Positions 19,101 through 25,833 of a DNA stretch of 29,023 bases are shown piece by piece. The notes beneath the pieces are model-generated. The model was not told the DNA's origin. It searched no databases and saw only the letters and a program-made list of their open reading frames with translations. A program made the translations under genes and the position numbers. This stretch comes from a virus. Within the stretch, counting starts at the first letter, position 1. The number at the start of each line of letters is the position of its first letter. The stretch lies in the IMG/VR virus record IMGVR_UViG_3300020469_000185, positions 1 to 29,023 of that record; one strand, given 5' to 3'.

Positions 19101-20247
19101 CAATATATCTTTTTGCTCCATACTTAATAACGTCACCAGCGGAGTAAACTGTAGTATTATCCCATGTACCTCTTTCATTATAAGAAGTTGCAAAGATATC
19201 CCAGTTATTTGTTTCTGTTGGTGCTACGCCTGTAGAGTCATTTTTAGCAATGTAAAGATAACCACCGTATGTAACAATGTCTTGCAAGAAATAACTTTCT
19301 GAAGAATTATAAGCACCTCTCCAACCTGCACCTGAGGCAACTAATGCCCAGTAAGTTGAACTTTCACTAACAGTAATTGTTGACCAATCACCATCTGTTG
19401 CTTGTTCAGTCATGTCAGAGTGGTTATGACAGTACCAATATAAAGTATCTGGTGAACTTTGTGGTACAGTAATTCTTACTTGTCTTGTTGTTGCGGCATC
19501 AAAGCCTGCTAGATATGTTGTTCTACTTAATTGTAATTGTCCGTCTAAATAATATTCAACACCTTCTTCGTATACTGCTCCACCTGCGTGTGAACCATTT
19601 CCTGTTCTTGAAAATAGTATTGGATGTCCGTTATTAGTACCACTATCTTGATTAAAGATATAAGTGTTACCTTCAGTAAATGCTAAGTCTGGTGCTTGTG
19701 TTCCGTCTACAAAATATCTGTTACCACCTGTACCACCTAAAGTATCAACATTAACAGTAATAGCATATGTAGTAGCGGATGGGGCTCCACCTGGTTTATT
19801 ACTACCTGTTGTGTGTTGAATGTTTAAGTAAAGTGAATTTCCGTAAGTTACTAGGTTACCAATATTATATTCTGATGCGTTATTATATTCGCCATCATAT
19901 TGTAAACCTGAAATATATAAGTTTGAATTTGTACTAGTAGAAGTTTCAAAGTTTGCTCCTGCAGTGTGTCCTGTAAGTACAATATAAACGTTTGATTTAT
20001 ATTTTACAACATCACCAGGTTTGTAAACTGTTGCTGTTACCCAGTTACCTTTCCACTCAGTACCGCCAGCCATTTTTTCAAGTTTATCACTTGATAAATC
20101 TGCTTCAACGTTTGAAGAAGTGTGATTTTCTTTTACTACATATGATATACCACCATGTAGTACTACATCGTCTTTAATGTATGAGTAGCCTGTTACCCAA
20201 GCGCCTCTCCATTTAAACTTAATTCTACCTAGATTAAAATCTGCCAT
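13111..20247 (-). CDS. Giant modular tail-fibre/receptor-binding protein (2378 residues)
   Basis: Domains in order: seven short W-G-x-Y...GDxVxY modules resembling carbohydrate-binding modules (about 13-510); a cupredoxin-like insertion between modules 3 and 4 (161-294; His208, Cys273, His276, Met279); a pectate-lyase-like right-handed beta-helix beginning YFVSPQGDDTNDGRTPATAW (563-795); a beta-propeller-like region with repeated GxIxWQK blades (about 810-1340); a region typical of marine phage fibres (about 1400-1770); an IPT/TIG domain (1775-1865); two Ig/cadherin-like domains with DADGDTITY and TITGTLPS-type motifs (about 1870-2075); and a Gly/Asn/Ser-rich tip starting RTVINRGYMAGGYKSSVPWS (about 2083-2378). 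The tip signature is one I know from T4-like cyanophage fibres. The protein should bind host surface glycans or receptors. The promoter region upstream is at 20265-20276. Confidence 0.85.
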   Translation of the reverse strand: MADFNLGRIKFKWRGAWVTGYSYIKDDVVLHGGISYVVKENHTSSNVEADLSSDKLEKMAGGTEWKGNWVTATVYKPGDVVKYKSNVYIVLTGHTAGANFETSTSTNSNLYISGLQYDGEYNNASEYNIGNLVTYGNSLYLNIQHTTGSNKPGGAPSATTYAITVNVDTLGGTGGNRYFVDGTQAPDLAFTEGNTYIFNQDSGTNNGHPILFSRTGNGSHAGGAVYEEGVEYYLDGQLQLSRTTYLAGFDAATTRQVRITVPQSSPDTLYWYCHNHSDMTEQATDGDWSTITVSESSTYWALVASGAGWRGAYNSSESYFLQDIVTYGGYLYIAKNDSTGVAPTETNNWDIFATSYNERGTWDNTTVYSAGDVIKYGAKRYIVKQGQTPPVGTTPTTTQYYDVFVEAFEYKGIWQDSTAYYPGDIVLEGGRLWEAQVVHTSTLSNNPSDPASGGGIWSTFLPGMKWNGQYNPTTTYYTDDVVEYNLSSYIALRETIGDTPNVSASDWSLVAQGDASTITTTRGDIVVRGTVGNVPLAIGPAGSYLYSDGTDVKWGAQTPQQDYFVSPQGDDTNDGRTPATAWKTIRHACDTVFNRGQSIIAIASGSYTEQCPIRVGKGIVVEGGGLGAVDVQPNTTVDNGFGVGISDDGSTPNANSAVFQMNNGARLRNIVFRNFSTGSVQAQLDPGTGPNDTSVWITSQSPYVQNCTNFTPGGTGMKIDGALHNGGYKSMVANDWTQINSDGIGVHALNDGRSELVSVFTYYCDVGYLAESGGKIRSVNGSSAYGEFAVRADGFSQAETPLTGHIRLATQELNAIQEVQHDVTFNNSFKDSTGDIFAVGHTAPAYSGTNYATFQQASSYMYFARWTGNTLDWQQTLGAPTSDNVGFTGELNCICEDTAGGYYAAGRIYQNSVYKGFIVKFTRLGEIQWQKVISATDNITGMVHDEGQALYIAGNHSTAGATLAKLSNGGVIQWSETINYDGSTTNSINVVSLAFGRASLSSTVTYVTEGAADLEGKVFLGFNDSTANETGIVAYDSNGNYIKSFHLGDYSMFDMKFDNTGEDGLYFAVGGQYVRSVTSYAYPQTQLTYSGSTPTTVANVNIGGGQGGSVRIAFDTGGATLDQNANITVGYSLFSSGTGVATVVANQGVTGNQHIIDVNITSGTFVNGENAEMRSPPTVNTYNNPILARIRLDGEVAWQKQYASLKTGRYKAITPLGDELYAVGSIETVAGSNVYNGLISSFDSTGIHAFSRELSDNDSGVELNSISIDGVNLIMAGMTNGNNAGYFNFTRTGAGFGTLDDSSGAYNYITVTPTIEDATILDYKFHDMDFSDATLALTDTNGVVDNSPEKVLSIQATRQGFASIGTGISFSVDGLTRPIKDGSVAFIDGDSETYFIISTSGYQQPTFTTGNDPNAYALLNANKAFLQEEVIQYIDATYPSLVYDTALCRRDTGLIIDAVLFDLDTASNGESVDAGYSYYSSPSARYAITTQKAETVAANTYLKTIIGNVINETVPTTVRGAVSQVTDAGLVREAGSDTRAQALVQVVIDIINIGKASAPAKINYGTSNIAVDPKVPSNKTPDEGARVTIREAFSQVRMTGHDFLDIGTGGFADTNYPVIIKADYGQTPNQEAETISQNGGRVFYVTTDQDGNFRVGDYFKVEQATGRATLSSEEFDLTGLNELQLGSITAGKTGATINEFSTDPNLTDISDNSVPTEGAVYKFVKSGFMGTDALVLARGATNQRPTETIEGMLRYNTTLKTIEFYNGTEWATSGGAGLSIVSITPNIFDPDVDTTIEILGDKFSDPTGVKFGTITVPLSSVTYVSEQEITVQTGAGVFSGLAAGRYNVELTTTNGSKSTLPRGIEIDNAPTANTPAGSLGSFSETTTVNITSCTATDADGDTITYTVILDAGSLFADQGGPLTMNSATGAITGTLPSVPSTTTKTFTVRFASQGTNGTTNTDVIYSLEILQNTAPTFTSPTAGTTPGGDDGTTSDSTYGTTSIQLTANEPDPGQTVTYSVQADPEGLFSNGLSLNTGTGLISGTINHSWLNRAYDRTGSVTIRVTDDAAFPASDDVTFNIKGRTTWRYRTVINRGYMAGGYKSSVPWSNVNRTSHSNDTSNNLGNIMSQPGTYMDGGHSDVTGWTWGNDPSYPTNSNRGWAFNMTNDSSKGYNNSSLNMSTGRNDHGVSNYDTQFSVITGGGSANTDIMNHSTETMRTNVNNSGLSSDYVGAAWSSTAGYHWNGTHRKISFSTESWSGMFGTQGTHSKGLTSKYGYYYIGPPNNSRNLEKVNSSNDSSQGTIGNFPNGQNTQGEHNMQMGQDAGYSIGMWQGSNGQANDSWKMTYSNDSMSNGSSGQSALQPKGQPGCSSGAMFSTGI
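18718..20211 (-). repeat. Array of seven carbohydrate-binding-like modules in the giant fibre
   Basis: Protein-level repeats with consensus WxGxW/Y...Y..GDxVxYxxxxYxxx begin at residues 13, 65, 117, 309, 359, 410 and 466. Examples are WKGNWVTATVYKPGDVVKYK, WRGAYNSSESYFLQDIVTYG and ERGTWDNTTVYSAGDVIKYG. They resemble the chitin/cellulose-binding CBM5/12 fold. The modules are well diverged in DNA, so this is an old expansion. Confidence 0.75.
19366..19767 (-). other. Cupredoxin-like domain inserted in the giant fibre
   Basis: Residues 161-294 have a beta-sandwich pattern, with NGHPILF (His208) and YWYCHNHSDM (Cys273, His276, Met279). His plus Cys-x2-His-x2-Met is the ligand set and spacing of type-1 copper proteins such as amicyanin. 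It interrupts the array of carbohydrate-binding-like modules. Confidence 0.6.
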
Positions 20248-20264
20248 GTTCTATTACCCATCCT

Positions 20265-20276
20265 TATTTATTTATT
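20265..20276 (-). promoter_or_regulatory. Two overlapping late-promoter-like elements before the giant fibre gene
   Basis: The minus strand reads AATAAATAAATA, which contains two overlapping AATAAATA boxes, each one mismatch from TATAAATA. They overlap the stop codon of the poly-glycine protein gene. A start near 20259-20263 leaves a leader of about 12-16 bases; AAGGATGG lies between the box and the ATG at 20247. Confidence 0.45.
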
Positions 20277-20646
20277 TTGGCTCGGTGTGTGTATAATTCT
20301 CATTGAATCTAACAATAAGATTACCATCATCGTCGATAAAATAAAATTGATCCCTTCCACTAAACTTATATTGATCATATAACGTATTACTATTTGGTTT
20401 TCCTGTTGTATGATTGTAGTTATCAAAACTATAGGTAATACCTTCCCAACTAGAATTTCCAGCGTCAGTTGAAATAGTAAGAGTGGTATTTTTATCAATC
20501 ATATCAAATTTTGTATACGTTAGCATTCCGTCGTTGTCGACTGATAAACCGTGAAAACTGTCTTCTCTTGTACCAGCATATTCACCGCCTCCGCCGCCGC
20601 CTCCGCCGCCGCCTCCGTCTGCTATAATTCTTGCATTACTTGCCAA
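20272..20646 (-). CDS. Small structural-type protein with an 11-glycine run, TTG start
   Basis: A 124-residue protein beginning ASNARIIAD, followed by 11 consecutive glycines (residues 11-21) and an acidic, Asn- and aromatic-rich beta-type body ending FNENYTHTEPK. The only usable start is TTG at 20646: GGAG sits eight bases upstream, and a nearby ATG is in another frame and quickly stops. I have an impression that similar MASNARI-type small proteins occur in marine T4-like structural clusters, but I know no function. A flexible glycine hinge linking an N-terminal anchor to a beta domain is the visible design. It lies between the protease and the giant fibre, probably in the virion operon with its own promoter at 20675-20682. 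Confidence 0.65.
   Translation of the reverse strand: MASNARIIADGGGGGGGGGGGEYAGTREDSFHGLSVDNDGMLTYTKFDMIDKNTTLTISTDAGNSSWEGITYSFDNYNHTTGKPNSNTLYDQYKFSGRDQFYFIDDDGNLIVRFNENYTHTEPK
20584..20616. repeat. GC-rich poly-glycine microrepeat
   Basis: GGA and GGC codons alternate with a 12-base period (ggaggcggcggc, about 2.7 copies) and encode the 11-glycine run. It is a conspicuous GC-rich spot in otherwise AT-rich DNA, and its length could vary by slippage. Confidence 0.85.
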
Positions 20647-20674
20647 AATAGTATCTCCGTTGTAAACTTAAAAG

Positions 20675-20682
20675 TATTTATG
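20675..20682 (-). promoter_or_regulatory. Late-promoter-like element for the poly-glycine protein gene
   Basis: The minus strand reads CATAAATA, one mismatch from TATAAATA. A start near 20669 gives a leader of about 23 bases that contains GGAG before the TTG start. It sits in the 37-base gap after the protease gene. Confidence 0.5.
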
Positions 20683-20683
20683 C

Positions 20684-22225
20684 TTATCTGGAAAAACTAA
20701 TTCCACCTGTAAAGTTATACTTTAAACCACTTACAAAGGGTGTTTGTAAATATTTGTTGTTAGCACCATTTAATGCTCTAAAATTTTGATAATCTGTACT
20801 AGGTGTACCAACAGTTGGGTCATTTAGTCTATTATCTACTGCTTGATCTTGTAGCCAAGCAAGACAATCTGCTTGTGTATAATAAGGCCTTGCTTGTAAT
20901 AATTGAGTTAAAATACCACAAACTTGTGGTGATGCCATTGATGTTCCTTGTAATTTTCTAATTTTGTAACTTGCATTATCAGGGTGTGTTGTACTATTAG
21001 CATCTAATTCTGCTCCGCTTGGGATTGCCGCTTGAATTGCATATCCAGGAGCAAAAATATCAACTCTTGGTCCCTTTTCGCTAAAGTCTGCAGATTTTTC
21101 TTGACCTAGTGTATACTCATAGTCAATTGCTCCTGTACATATTACATTAGAACTTGCTTGAGGTGTTCCGCCTCGATGATAATATCTATTACCTAGCGTT
21201 GAACTTGTCCAAAAATTATTATAATCTAGTCCAGTTGACAAATCCATTTTATGAGCCGCATTACCTGCCGCAGATACTAATATCATTCCTGCTTCAATAC
21301 AATCTTCTATATCACTATCAACTGATGTTACTCTTATAGGGTGTGTATAAAGGCCGCCATTTAAGTTTCTTTGCACCATTCCGTATTGTGCTTCAGTCGA
21401 TGTACCTGTCCAAGTTGCACCTCTCCATTGTCCGCCAACAATGTTTGTATATGTTCCGAAATATCCCCAACTCATATTAACTATAGTTGGCCTGTCATTT
21501 TTCTTTAAATTATGCCATGCTCTCATTAAATTAAAACTTGCACTTACGCCATATAAATCTGTATCAAAAATCTTAATAGCATAAATGTCAGCGTTGTTCG
21601 CCCAGCCATATAGTTTTCCTGCTGTTGTACTTGCACAATGAGTACCATGACCATATTGATCAGTATAGTGTTGAGCACCTTGGGTGTAAATACCACTCAA
21701 TCCACTTTCAACTGGCCAATCAATTTGTTTTAATCTTGTAGTTACGCCATCTCTAGTAAGCCATTCAGGGTGACCAACTTCTATTCCACTATCTTGTATT
21801 ATAACATCAACACCTGTACCATCTAAATTATAAGCATGTGTGTAGTCTGATGTTGTTCCTCCAGAATATCTACTTGTGCGTGAAGTACATTCAGCAAATG
21901 CCCACGGGTAATCAGTATTATCAACTGTATTATCTCTGTTGTGGTTTCTTACAGGCTCAGTAACATTGTGCATAGGCATTATGCCGTTTTCTGTTTTTGT
22001 TCCCCAACGTACATCTCGTACTCGTGAATCATTTTTTAATGTTTCTGCTTCTTCTTTTGTAAGAACAAAATCAAAGTTACTAATAGAATCTAATTTTTCA
22101 TTGTGTAAAGTAATTGAACGTGCAGGTATAGAGTCACTACCAAATGCAGTTGTCATGTTGTTTAAAAATTCGTCAGCGTTTACACCTTTGTGTAGTGTAA
22201 CTACTGCTTTGTTTTCTTCACTCAT
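20684..22225 (-). CDS. Subtilisin-like serine protease (peptidase S8)
   Basis: A 513-residue protein with the complete triad: Asp145 in VDVIIQDSGIEVGHPEW, His193 in GHGTHCAST, and Ser429 in GTSMASPQVCG; Asn322 in SAAGNAAH is the oxyanion residue. Residues about 5-75 (VVTLHKGVNADEFLNNMTTA... FVLTKEEAETLKNDSRVRDV) look like an I9-type inhibitory propeptide, so the enzyme is probably made as a zymogen. There is no signal peptide. It lies inside the fibre block, nine bases after the 972-residue fibre gene, with AAGGTG before the ATG. The position suggests a virion-associated protease that trims fibres or digests host surface protein. It is unlike the T4 prohead protease gp21, which belongs to a different family. 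Confidence 0.9.
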   Translation of the reverse strand: MSEENKAVVTLHKGVNADEFLNNMTTAFGSDSIPARSITLHNEKLDSISNFDFVLTKEEAETLKNDSRVRDVRWGTKTENGIMPMHNVTEPVRNHNRDNTVDNTDYPWAFAECTSRTSRYSGGTTSDYTHAYNLDGTGVDVIIQDSGIEVGHPEWLTRDGVTTRLKQIDWPVESGLSGIYTQGAQHYTDQYGHGTHCASTTAGKLYGWANNADIYAIKIFDTDLYGVSASFNLMRAWHNLKKNDRPTIVNMSWGYFGTYTNIVGGQWRGATWTGTSTEAQYGMVQRNLNGGLYTHPIRVTSVDSDIEDCIEAGMILVSAAGNAAHKMDLSTGLDYNNFWTSSTLGNRYYHRGGTPQASSNVICTGAIDYEYTLGQEKSADFSEKGPRVDIFAPGYAIQAAIPSGAELDANSTTHPDNASYKIRKLQGTSMASPQVCGILTQLLQARPYYTQADCLAWLQDQAVDNRLNDPTVGTPSTDYQNFRALNGANNKYLQTPFVSGLKYNFTGGISFSR

Positions 22226-22234
22226 TTATACACC

Positions 22235-25153
22235 TTATGAAATGTTGATTTGACCAACCATGCCGCCATGGAATTGACATTGATAATATAATGTTGATGG
22301 TGCACCAAATGGAACTTCAAAAATTATTACGCCGTTTGCACTGCCCGAAACTCCAGTTGTGTACTGATTTCCTGTACCTGTACCTGCTGTTGTTTTTATT
22401 AACAACGGATGTGCGCCACCGGTACCTGAGTTATCAAGGTAATATGTATTACCTCTTCTAAAATATAAATCTGGATCGTTTGGTGTTCCTGTTAATCCAG
22501 GTCCTCCTACTTGATAGTTACTTGCATCAACAGCATTAAATTCATAACGATAACTTGGACCGTTTGCATTAACCCAGTTACTTCCGTTGTAAACTAACAT
22601 TTGTCCTGTTTCAACTGAACTTAGGCTAACGTCAGTAAGTTGTGTTAAATTACTTGCGCCTCCACTAGCAGTACTATTAATTGTAACTGTATCACTACTA
22701 TTGTTAGTAGTAATCGAAATATCTGTTCCAGCAACAAGTGTTAATGTATCTGTTGAAGATTCTGCTACAACATTATTTTGTCCTGATACTACTATAGTTT
22801 CAAAAGAATTAGAACTACTACCTGATGAATTAATTGTAATGTTACCTTCAGCATCACTTGCTGTAGTTACATTTGTACCACCTATAATTTTTATACTTTC
22901 GCCTGGGCCTACATTTCTAATTGTAGAATCGTCTGCGCCAATACCAAAACTTGTAAGTGTGTTTTCGTCAACGTATTTTTTAGTGGCCGCATCTTGTGCA
23001 TTTGTTGGATCTAATAATCTTACAATTTTAGTACCTTGTAAATTAATTTCACCTACAACATCAAATAACAAATCATTTCCAGATTGTAGTGTAGGAGTTC
23101 CTGCACCGCTACTTTGTATACTAGGTGCATCAATAACTGCCGCTGTAATAGTACCTGTGCTTGTAATAGAGCCCGTTGTGCCGGTGATAGAAACATTTTG
23201 TACACTTAGAGTGTTTGTACCGTTATTCCACGATAAACCACTTGATGTGTTTACTAGTGTTGTTCCTGTTGCTGAGTAATATGCAATTCTACCTGCTAGA
23301 CCACTTGTTACTGTTCCTGAGCCTCCTGATCCTGCACTTGCATTAATTGTAATTTGATCAGTAGTTGGATCAGTTGTAAGTGTAATATTTGATCCTGCTA
23401 CAAGTGTTAATGTATCAGTTGTTGAATCTGCAACAACATCTCCCTGTCCATTTACACTAATAGTATTAAATGTATTTGCACTTGTGCTTGAATTAATAGT
23501 TAACGTGTCACCAACAACCGCTGTTGTAATTCCTGTACCACCTGTAACTGTAAGTGTATCACCTACTGTATTTGCTGTTGCTGTACCACTGTCACTGGCA
23601 ATGTTTAACCAGTTAGGTGCATCGTTGTTTATTGTTAGTGTACTTCCTGCAACAATAGTTCCAATTCCTGTACCGCCAGCAATAGTAATAGCATCGTCAG
23701 TTGTTGTCGGAGTTACTGTTCCGTTATCACTTACAACACTTGTAAATTTATTTTCATTATCTACAGCAAATGTAATTGTATCTGTAATATTGTTTGTTGT
23801 AATTGTAAGTCCACTGCCGCCTGCTAAAGTTAATGTGTCATTTACAACATCAGCAACTACACTATTTTGTCCTGACACAGCAATAGTTTCAAACAAGTTT
23901 TGTGAACCACCTGCTCCGCCTGTGTTTGTAATAGTTACAGTATCTCCTACAATACTTGTAGTAATACCTGTGCCACCTGTAATGGTAAATGTATCAGTTA
24001 TTGCGTTTGCAGTTGTAGTTCCTGTATCGGCTGTAAATGTTGCAAATACATTTTGTGAACTAGCAACTGTTCCTGGTTTCCATTTACCTGCAGAACCGTC
24101 CCAAATCAGTGCTTGGTCAGTTGATGGTGCTGTAGTATCTACATTATTAAGATCACTTAATACTGCGGCCGCAACTCTTAAATCTGCTCTAGCATCTGCT
24201 CTTGTGTTTGTAAAATATAAATTATTTGTACCTTCAGATAAACCATCTGTATCTGCAATATTGTTAGGTGCTACAAAGGCAAAGTTTCCTGCGCCATCTG
24301 TACTTAATAAATCTCCTGACGAACCGTCAACAACATCTACCTTTTCTATAGTAATTAAACTGTTGGGTATTTGTGAATAAGCAATTTGACCACTTAGATC
24401 AAAAAAGTTTGCTACTGTTCCTGCACCGCCACTACCACTGGATACTGTAATAAATGATAAGTTTCCTGATCCGTCTGTAGCAAGTACTTGCCCCATGGTA
24501 CCATCACTGACTTGTAGTTCATTAACTCCAACAGTGTTTGCTTTAAGTTGTACATTATCTGTAGTACCTGTTACATCACCACCTACGTTATAATTAGAAG
24601 GAAAAGTAACATTGCCAAAACTTAAAACTCCACTACCATTAGTAGTTAAAAATTGACCTGCACTACCATCTGAAAAATTTAATTCATTTAGTGTAACACT
24701 TCCTGCTGGAACACTTGCACTTGTAATAGGTGAAAATCCTCTAACATTAATTTCAGCACCATCAATTGGTGGACTTTGTGAACTATCTTCTTCAGTAAAA
24801 CTTAATACAGTAGAGTCAAATATTCTAAAATCTTTATTTGCTCTCATTTGAACACCATTGTTTGTTACAATAATGTCATTGGCGTTTGCTACTTCGGTTG
24901 TTAAAATAAATTCGTATGTTGTTCCGTCACCAATAAAGTATTCTGTAAAAGCAAACGGAAATGGTCCCATGCTTCCCCATGCAGATCCGTTGTAAATCTC
25001 CATTACATTTAAATCTGTATTATATCGAATTTCACCTTGATTTGGTGATGGGTTTCTATTTGCTGTATTACCACGTGGTACTGTTATACCCGTGCTACCG
25101 TCAAATACTAAACTCCCTGATATTTGTCCACTTGATACTCTAGTTCTTGCCAT
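22235..25153 (-). CDS. Repeat-rich fibre-type structural protein with C-terminal cupredoxin-like domain (972 residues)
   Basis: The protein opens with MARTRVSSGQISGSLVFDGS and EIRYNTDLNVMEIYNGSAWG, a start typical of marine phage fibres. Three modules of the type DGSxGQxLxTxGSGxLSF lie at about 160-300. Five tandem modules of 46-51 residues with consensus T-I-x-V-x-G-x-x-x-V-V-A-x-x-x-x-D-T-L-T-L-x-x-G follow at 368-609, and a sixth copy lies at 783-828. DPTNAQDAATKKYVDENT at 715-732 is a common tail-fibre motif. Residues about 865-972 form a cupredoxin-like domain with His915, Cys959, His962 and Met965. It is probably a trimeric fibre or tail accessory. AAGGA lies about eight bases before the ATG. 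It heads the leftward structural block with the S8 protease next. Confidence 0.8.
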   Translation of the reverse strand: MARTRVSSGQISGSLVFDGSTGITVPRGNTANRNPSPNQGEIRYNTDLNVMEIYNGSAWGSMGPFPFAFTEYFIGDGTTYEFILTTEVANANDIIVTNNGVQMRANKDFRIFDSTVLSFTEEDSSQSPPIDGAEINVRGFSPITSASVPAGSVTLNELNFSDGSAGQFLTTNGSGVLSFGNVTFPSNYNVGGDVTGTTDNVQLKANTVGVNELQVSDGTMGQVLATDGSGNLSFITVSSGSGGAGTVANFFDLSGQIAYSQIPNSLITIEKVDVVDGSSGDLLSTDGAGNFAFVAPNNIADTDGLSEGTNNLYFTNTRADARADLRVAAAVLSDLNNVDTTAPSTDQALIWDGSAGKWKPGTVASSQNVFATFTADTGTTTANAITDTFTITGGTGITTSIVGDTVTITNTGGAGGSQNLFETIAVSGQNSVVADVVNDTLTLAGGSGLTITTNNITDTITFAVDNENKFTSVVSDNGTVTPTTTDDAITIAGGTGIGTIVAGSTLTINNDAPNWLNIASDSGTATANTVGDTLTVTGGTGITTAVVGDTLTINSSTSANTFNTISVNGQGDVVADSTTDTLTLVAGSNITLTTDPTTDQITINASAGSGGSGTVTSGLAGRIAYYSATGTTLVNTSSGLSWNNGTNTLSVQNVSITGTTGSITSTGTITAAVIDAPSIQSSGAGTPTLQSGNDLLFDVVGEINLQGTKIVRLLDPTNAQDAATKKYVDENTLTSFGIGADDSTIRNVGPGESIKIIGGTNVTTASDAEGNITINSSGSSSNSFETIVVSGQNNVVAESSTDTLTLVAGTDISITTNNSSDTVTINSTASGGASNLTQLTDVSLSSVETGQMLVYNGSNWVNANGPSYRYEFNAVDASNYQVGGPGLTGTPNDPDLYFRRGNTYYLDNSGTGGAHPLLIKTTAGTGTGNQYTTGVSGSANGVIIFEVPFGAPSTLYYQCQFHGGMVGQINIS
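22238..22564 (-). other. C-terminal cupredoxin-like domain of the 972-residue fibre
   Basis: Residues about 864-972 contain GAHPLLIK (His915) and YYQCQFHGGM (Cys959, His962, Met965), the full ligand set of a type-1 copper site with amicyanin-like Cys-x2-His-x2-Met spacing. The same pattern is found in the giant fibre, here at the very C-terminus. Confidence 0.6.
23327..24052 (-). repeat. Five tandem protein modules of 46-51 residues
   Basis: Modules begin at residues 368 (NVFATFTADT), 419 (NLFETIAVSG), 468 (NKFTSVVSDN in diverged form), 514 (NWLNIASDSG) and 560 (NTFNTISVNG). Each continues with a DTLTLxxG-like strand and an IxxxxxxDTxTIN strand. The copies are clearly related but diverged in DNA. 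Confidence 0.8.
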
Positions 25154-25173
25154 ACGATTTTCCTTGTTACGTA

Positions 25174-25181
25174 TATTTAGC
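25174..25181 (-). promoter_or_regulatory. Weak late-promoter-like element before the 972-residue fibre gene
   Basis: GCTAAATA on the minus strand has two mismatches from TATAAATA. A start near 25168 would leave a 15-base leader containing AAGGA. The match is poor, but no better box was seen in the gap of 77 bases between the divergent genes. Confidence 0.25.
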
Positions 25182-25217
25182 GTGTAATCAAAGATAGGAT
25201 ACTACATTAAAATGTTG

Positions 25218-25225
25218 TATAATTA
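25218..25225 (+). promoter_or_regulatory. Late-promoter-like element, predicted leaderless start of the 25231 oxygenase gene
   Basis: TATAATTA (one mismatch from TATAAATA) is followed by ATAGT and then ATG at 25231. This is the five-base spacing that puts the predicted first transcribed base on the start codon. No Shine-Dalgarno sequence is present. Confidence 0.5.
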
Positions 25226-25230
25226 ATAGT

Positions 25231-25833
25231 ATGGAGTCATTTATACAATCATCAAAAACATTATTAGATCCTACTGTATGTCAGGATTTAATTGACCAAT
25301 TTGAAGCACATACTTGGTTACAAGTTCCGGGAAAGATAGGCATAAGACAAGATATTTCTTTAGACGGTTTATTGCAAGAAACAGAATTTAAAAAAAGCAC
25401 TGATTTAGGAGTTACAGATCAAGTTGCAGATTCTCCTGCATTTCAACCTAGCATTTTAAAACTATTTGATTTTTTAAATGAGCAGATTAATGATTACAAA
25501 ATAAATTATCCAGTCTTGCAAGATATTGCCGCATGGGGAATGAGAGAAAAATTTAACATACAACGATATAAACCTAATGAAGGATACTATGCATGGCATA
25601 GTGAATATCACCCACACATAGATTTAGTTAATAAAAGATGTTTAGCGTGGATGGTTTATCTAAATGATGTTGAAGATGCCGGCACCGAGTTTATGAATTA
25701 CGGAAAATTTGATGCTGTAAAAGGTAGTTGCTTAATATGGCCTGCATACTGGACACATACACATCGTGGCAATGTTTCAGAATCTCAAACAAAATATATT
25801 GCAACTGGGTGGTATAGTTTTTTAGAGGTTTAG
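25231..25833 (+). CDS. 2OG-Fe(II) oxygenase, prolyl-4-hydroxylase-like
   Basis: A 200-residue protein with a canonical P4H-type core: GYYAWHSEYHPH gives His123 and Glu125 (HxE); RCLAWMVYLNDVEDAGTEF at 136-154 is the signature strand; WPAYWTHTHRGN gives the distal His176; and Lys188 in QTKYIATGW is the likely 2-oxoglutarate anchor. P4H-type enzymes hydroxylate proline or other side chains and small molecules; the substrate here is unknown. The ligand positions (123, 125, 176, 188) are identical to those of the gene at 27672-28271, so the two are paralogues. It is a single gene from its own promoter and overlaps the converging oxygenase by 12 bases. Confidence 0.88.
   Translation: MESFIQSSKTLLDPTVCQDLIDQFEAHTWLQVPGKIGIRQDISLDGLLQETEFKKSTDLGVTDQVADSPAFQPSILKLFDFLNEQINDYKINYPVLQDIAAWGMREKFNIQRYKPNEGYYAWHSEYHPHIDLVNKRCLAWMVYLNDVEDAGTEFMNYGKFDAVKGSCLIWPAYWTHTHRGNVSESQTKYIATGWYSFLEV

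Noticed and set aside
22226-22232. TATAAATG at the protease start as a late promoter
   Set aside because: The match includes the ATG itself, so a transcript from it would lose the start codon; an AAGGTG ribosome site just upstream explains translation from the longer transcript.
22701-23279. Plus-strand open frame of 192 codons
   Set aside because: It is a shadow of the same fibre gene, with low-complexity translation and no ribosome site of note.
23484-24380. Plus-strand open frame of 298 codons
   Set aside because: It is antisense to the repeat-rich 972-residue fibre gene; the Val/Pro/Ser-rich translation mirrors the Thr/Gly/Asp repeats of that gene and shows no domain.
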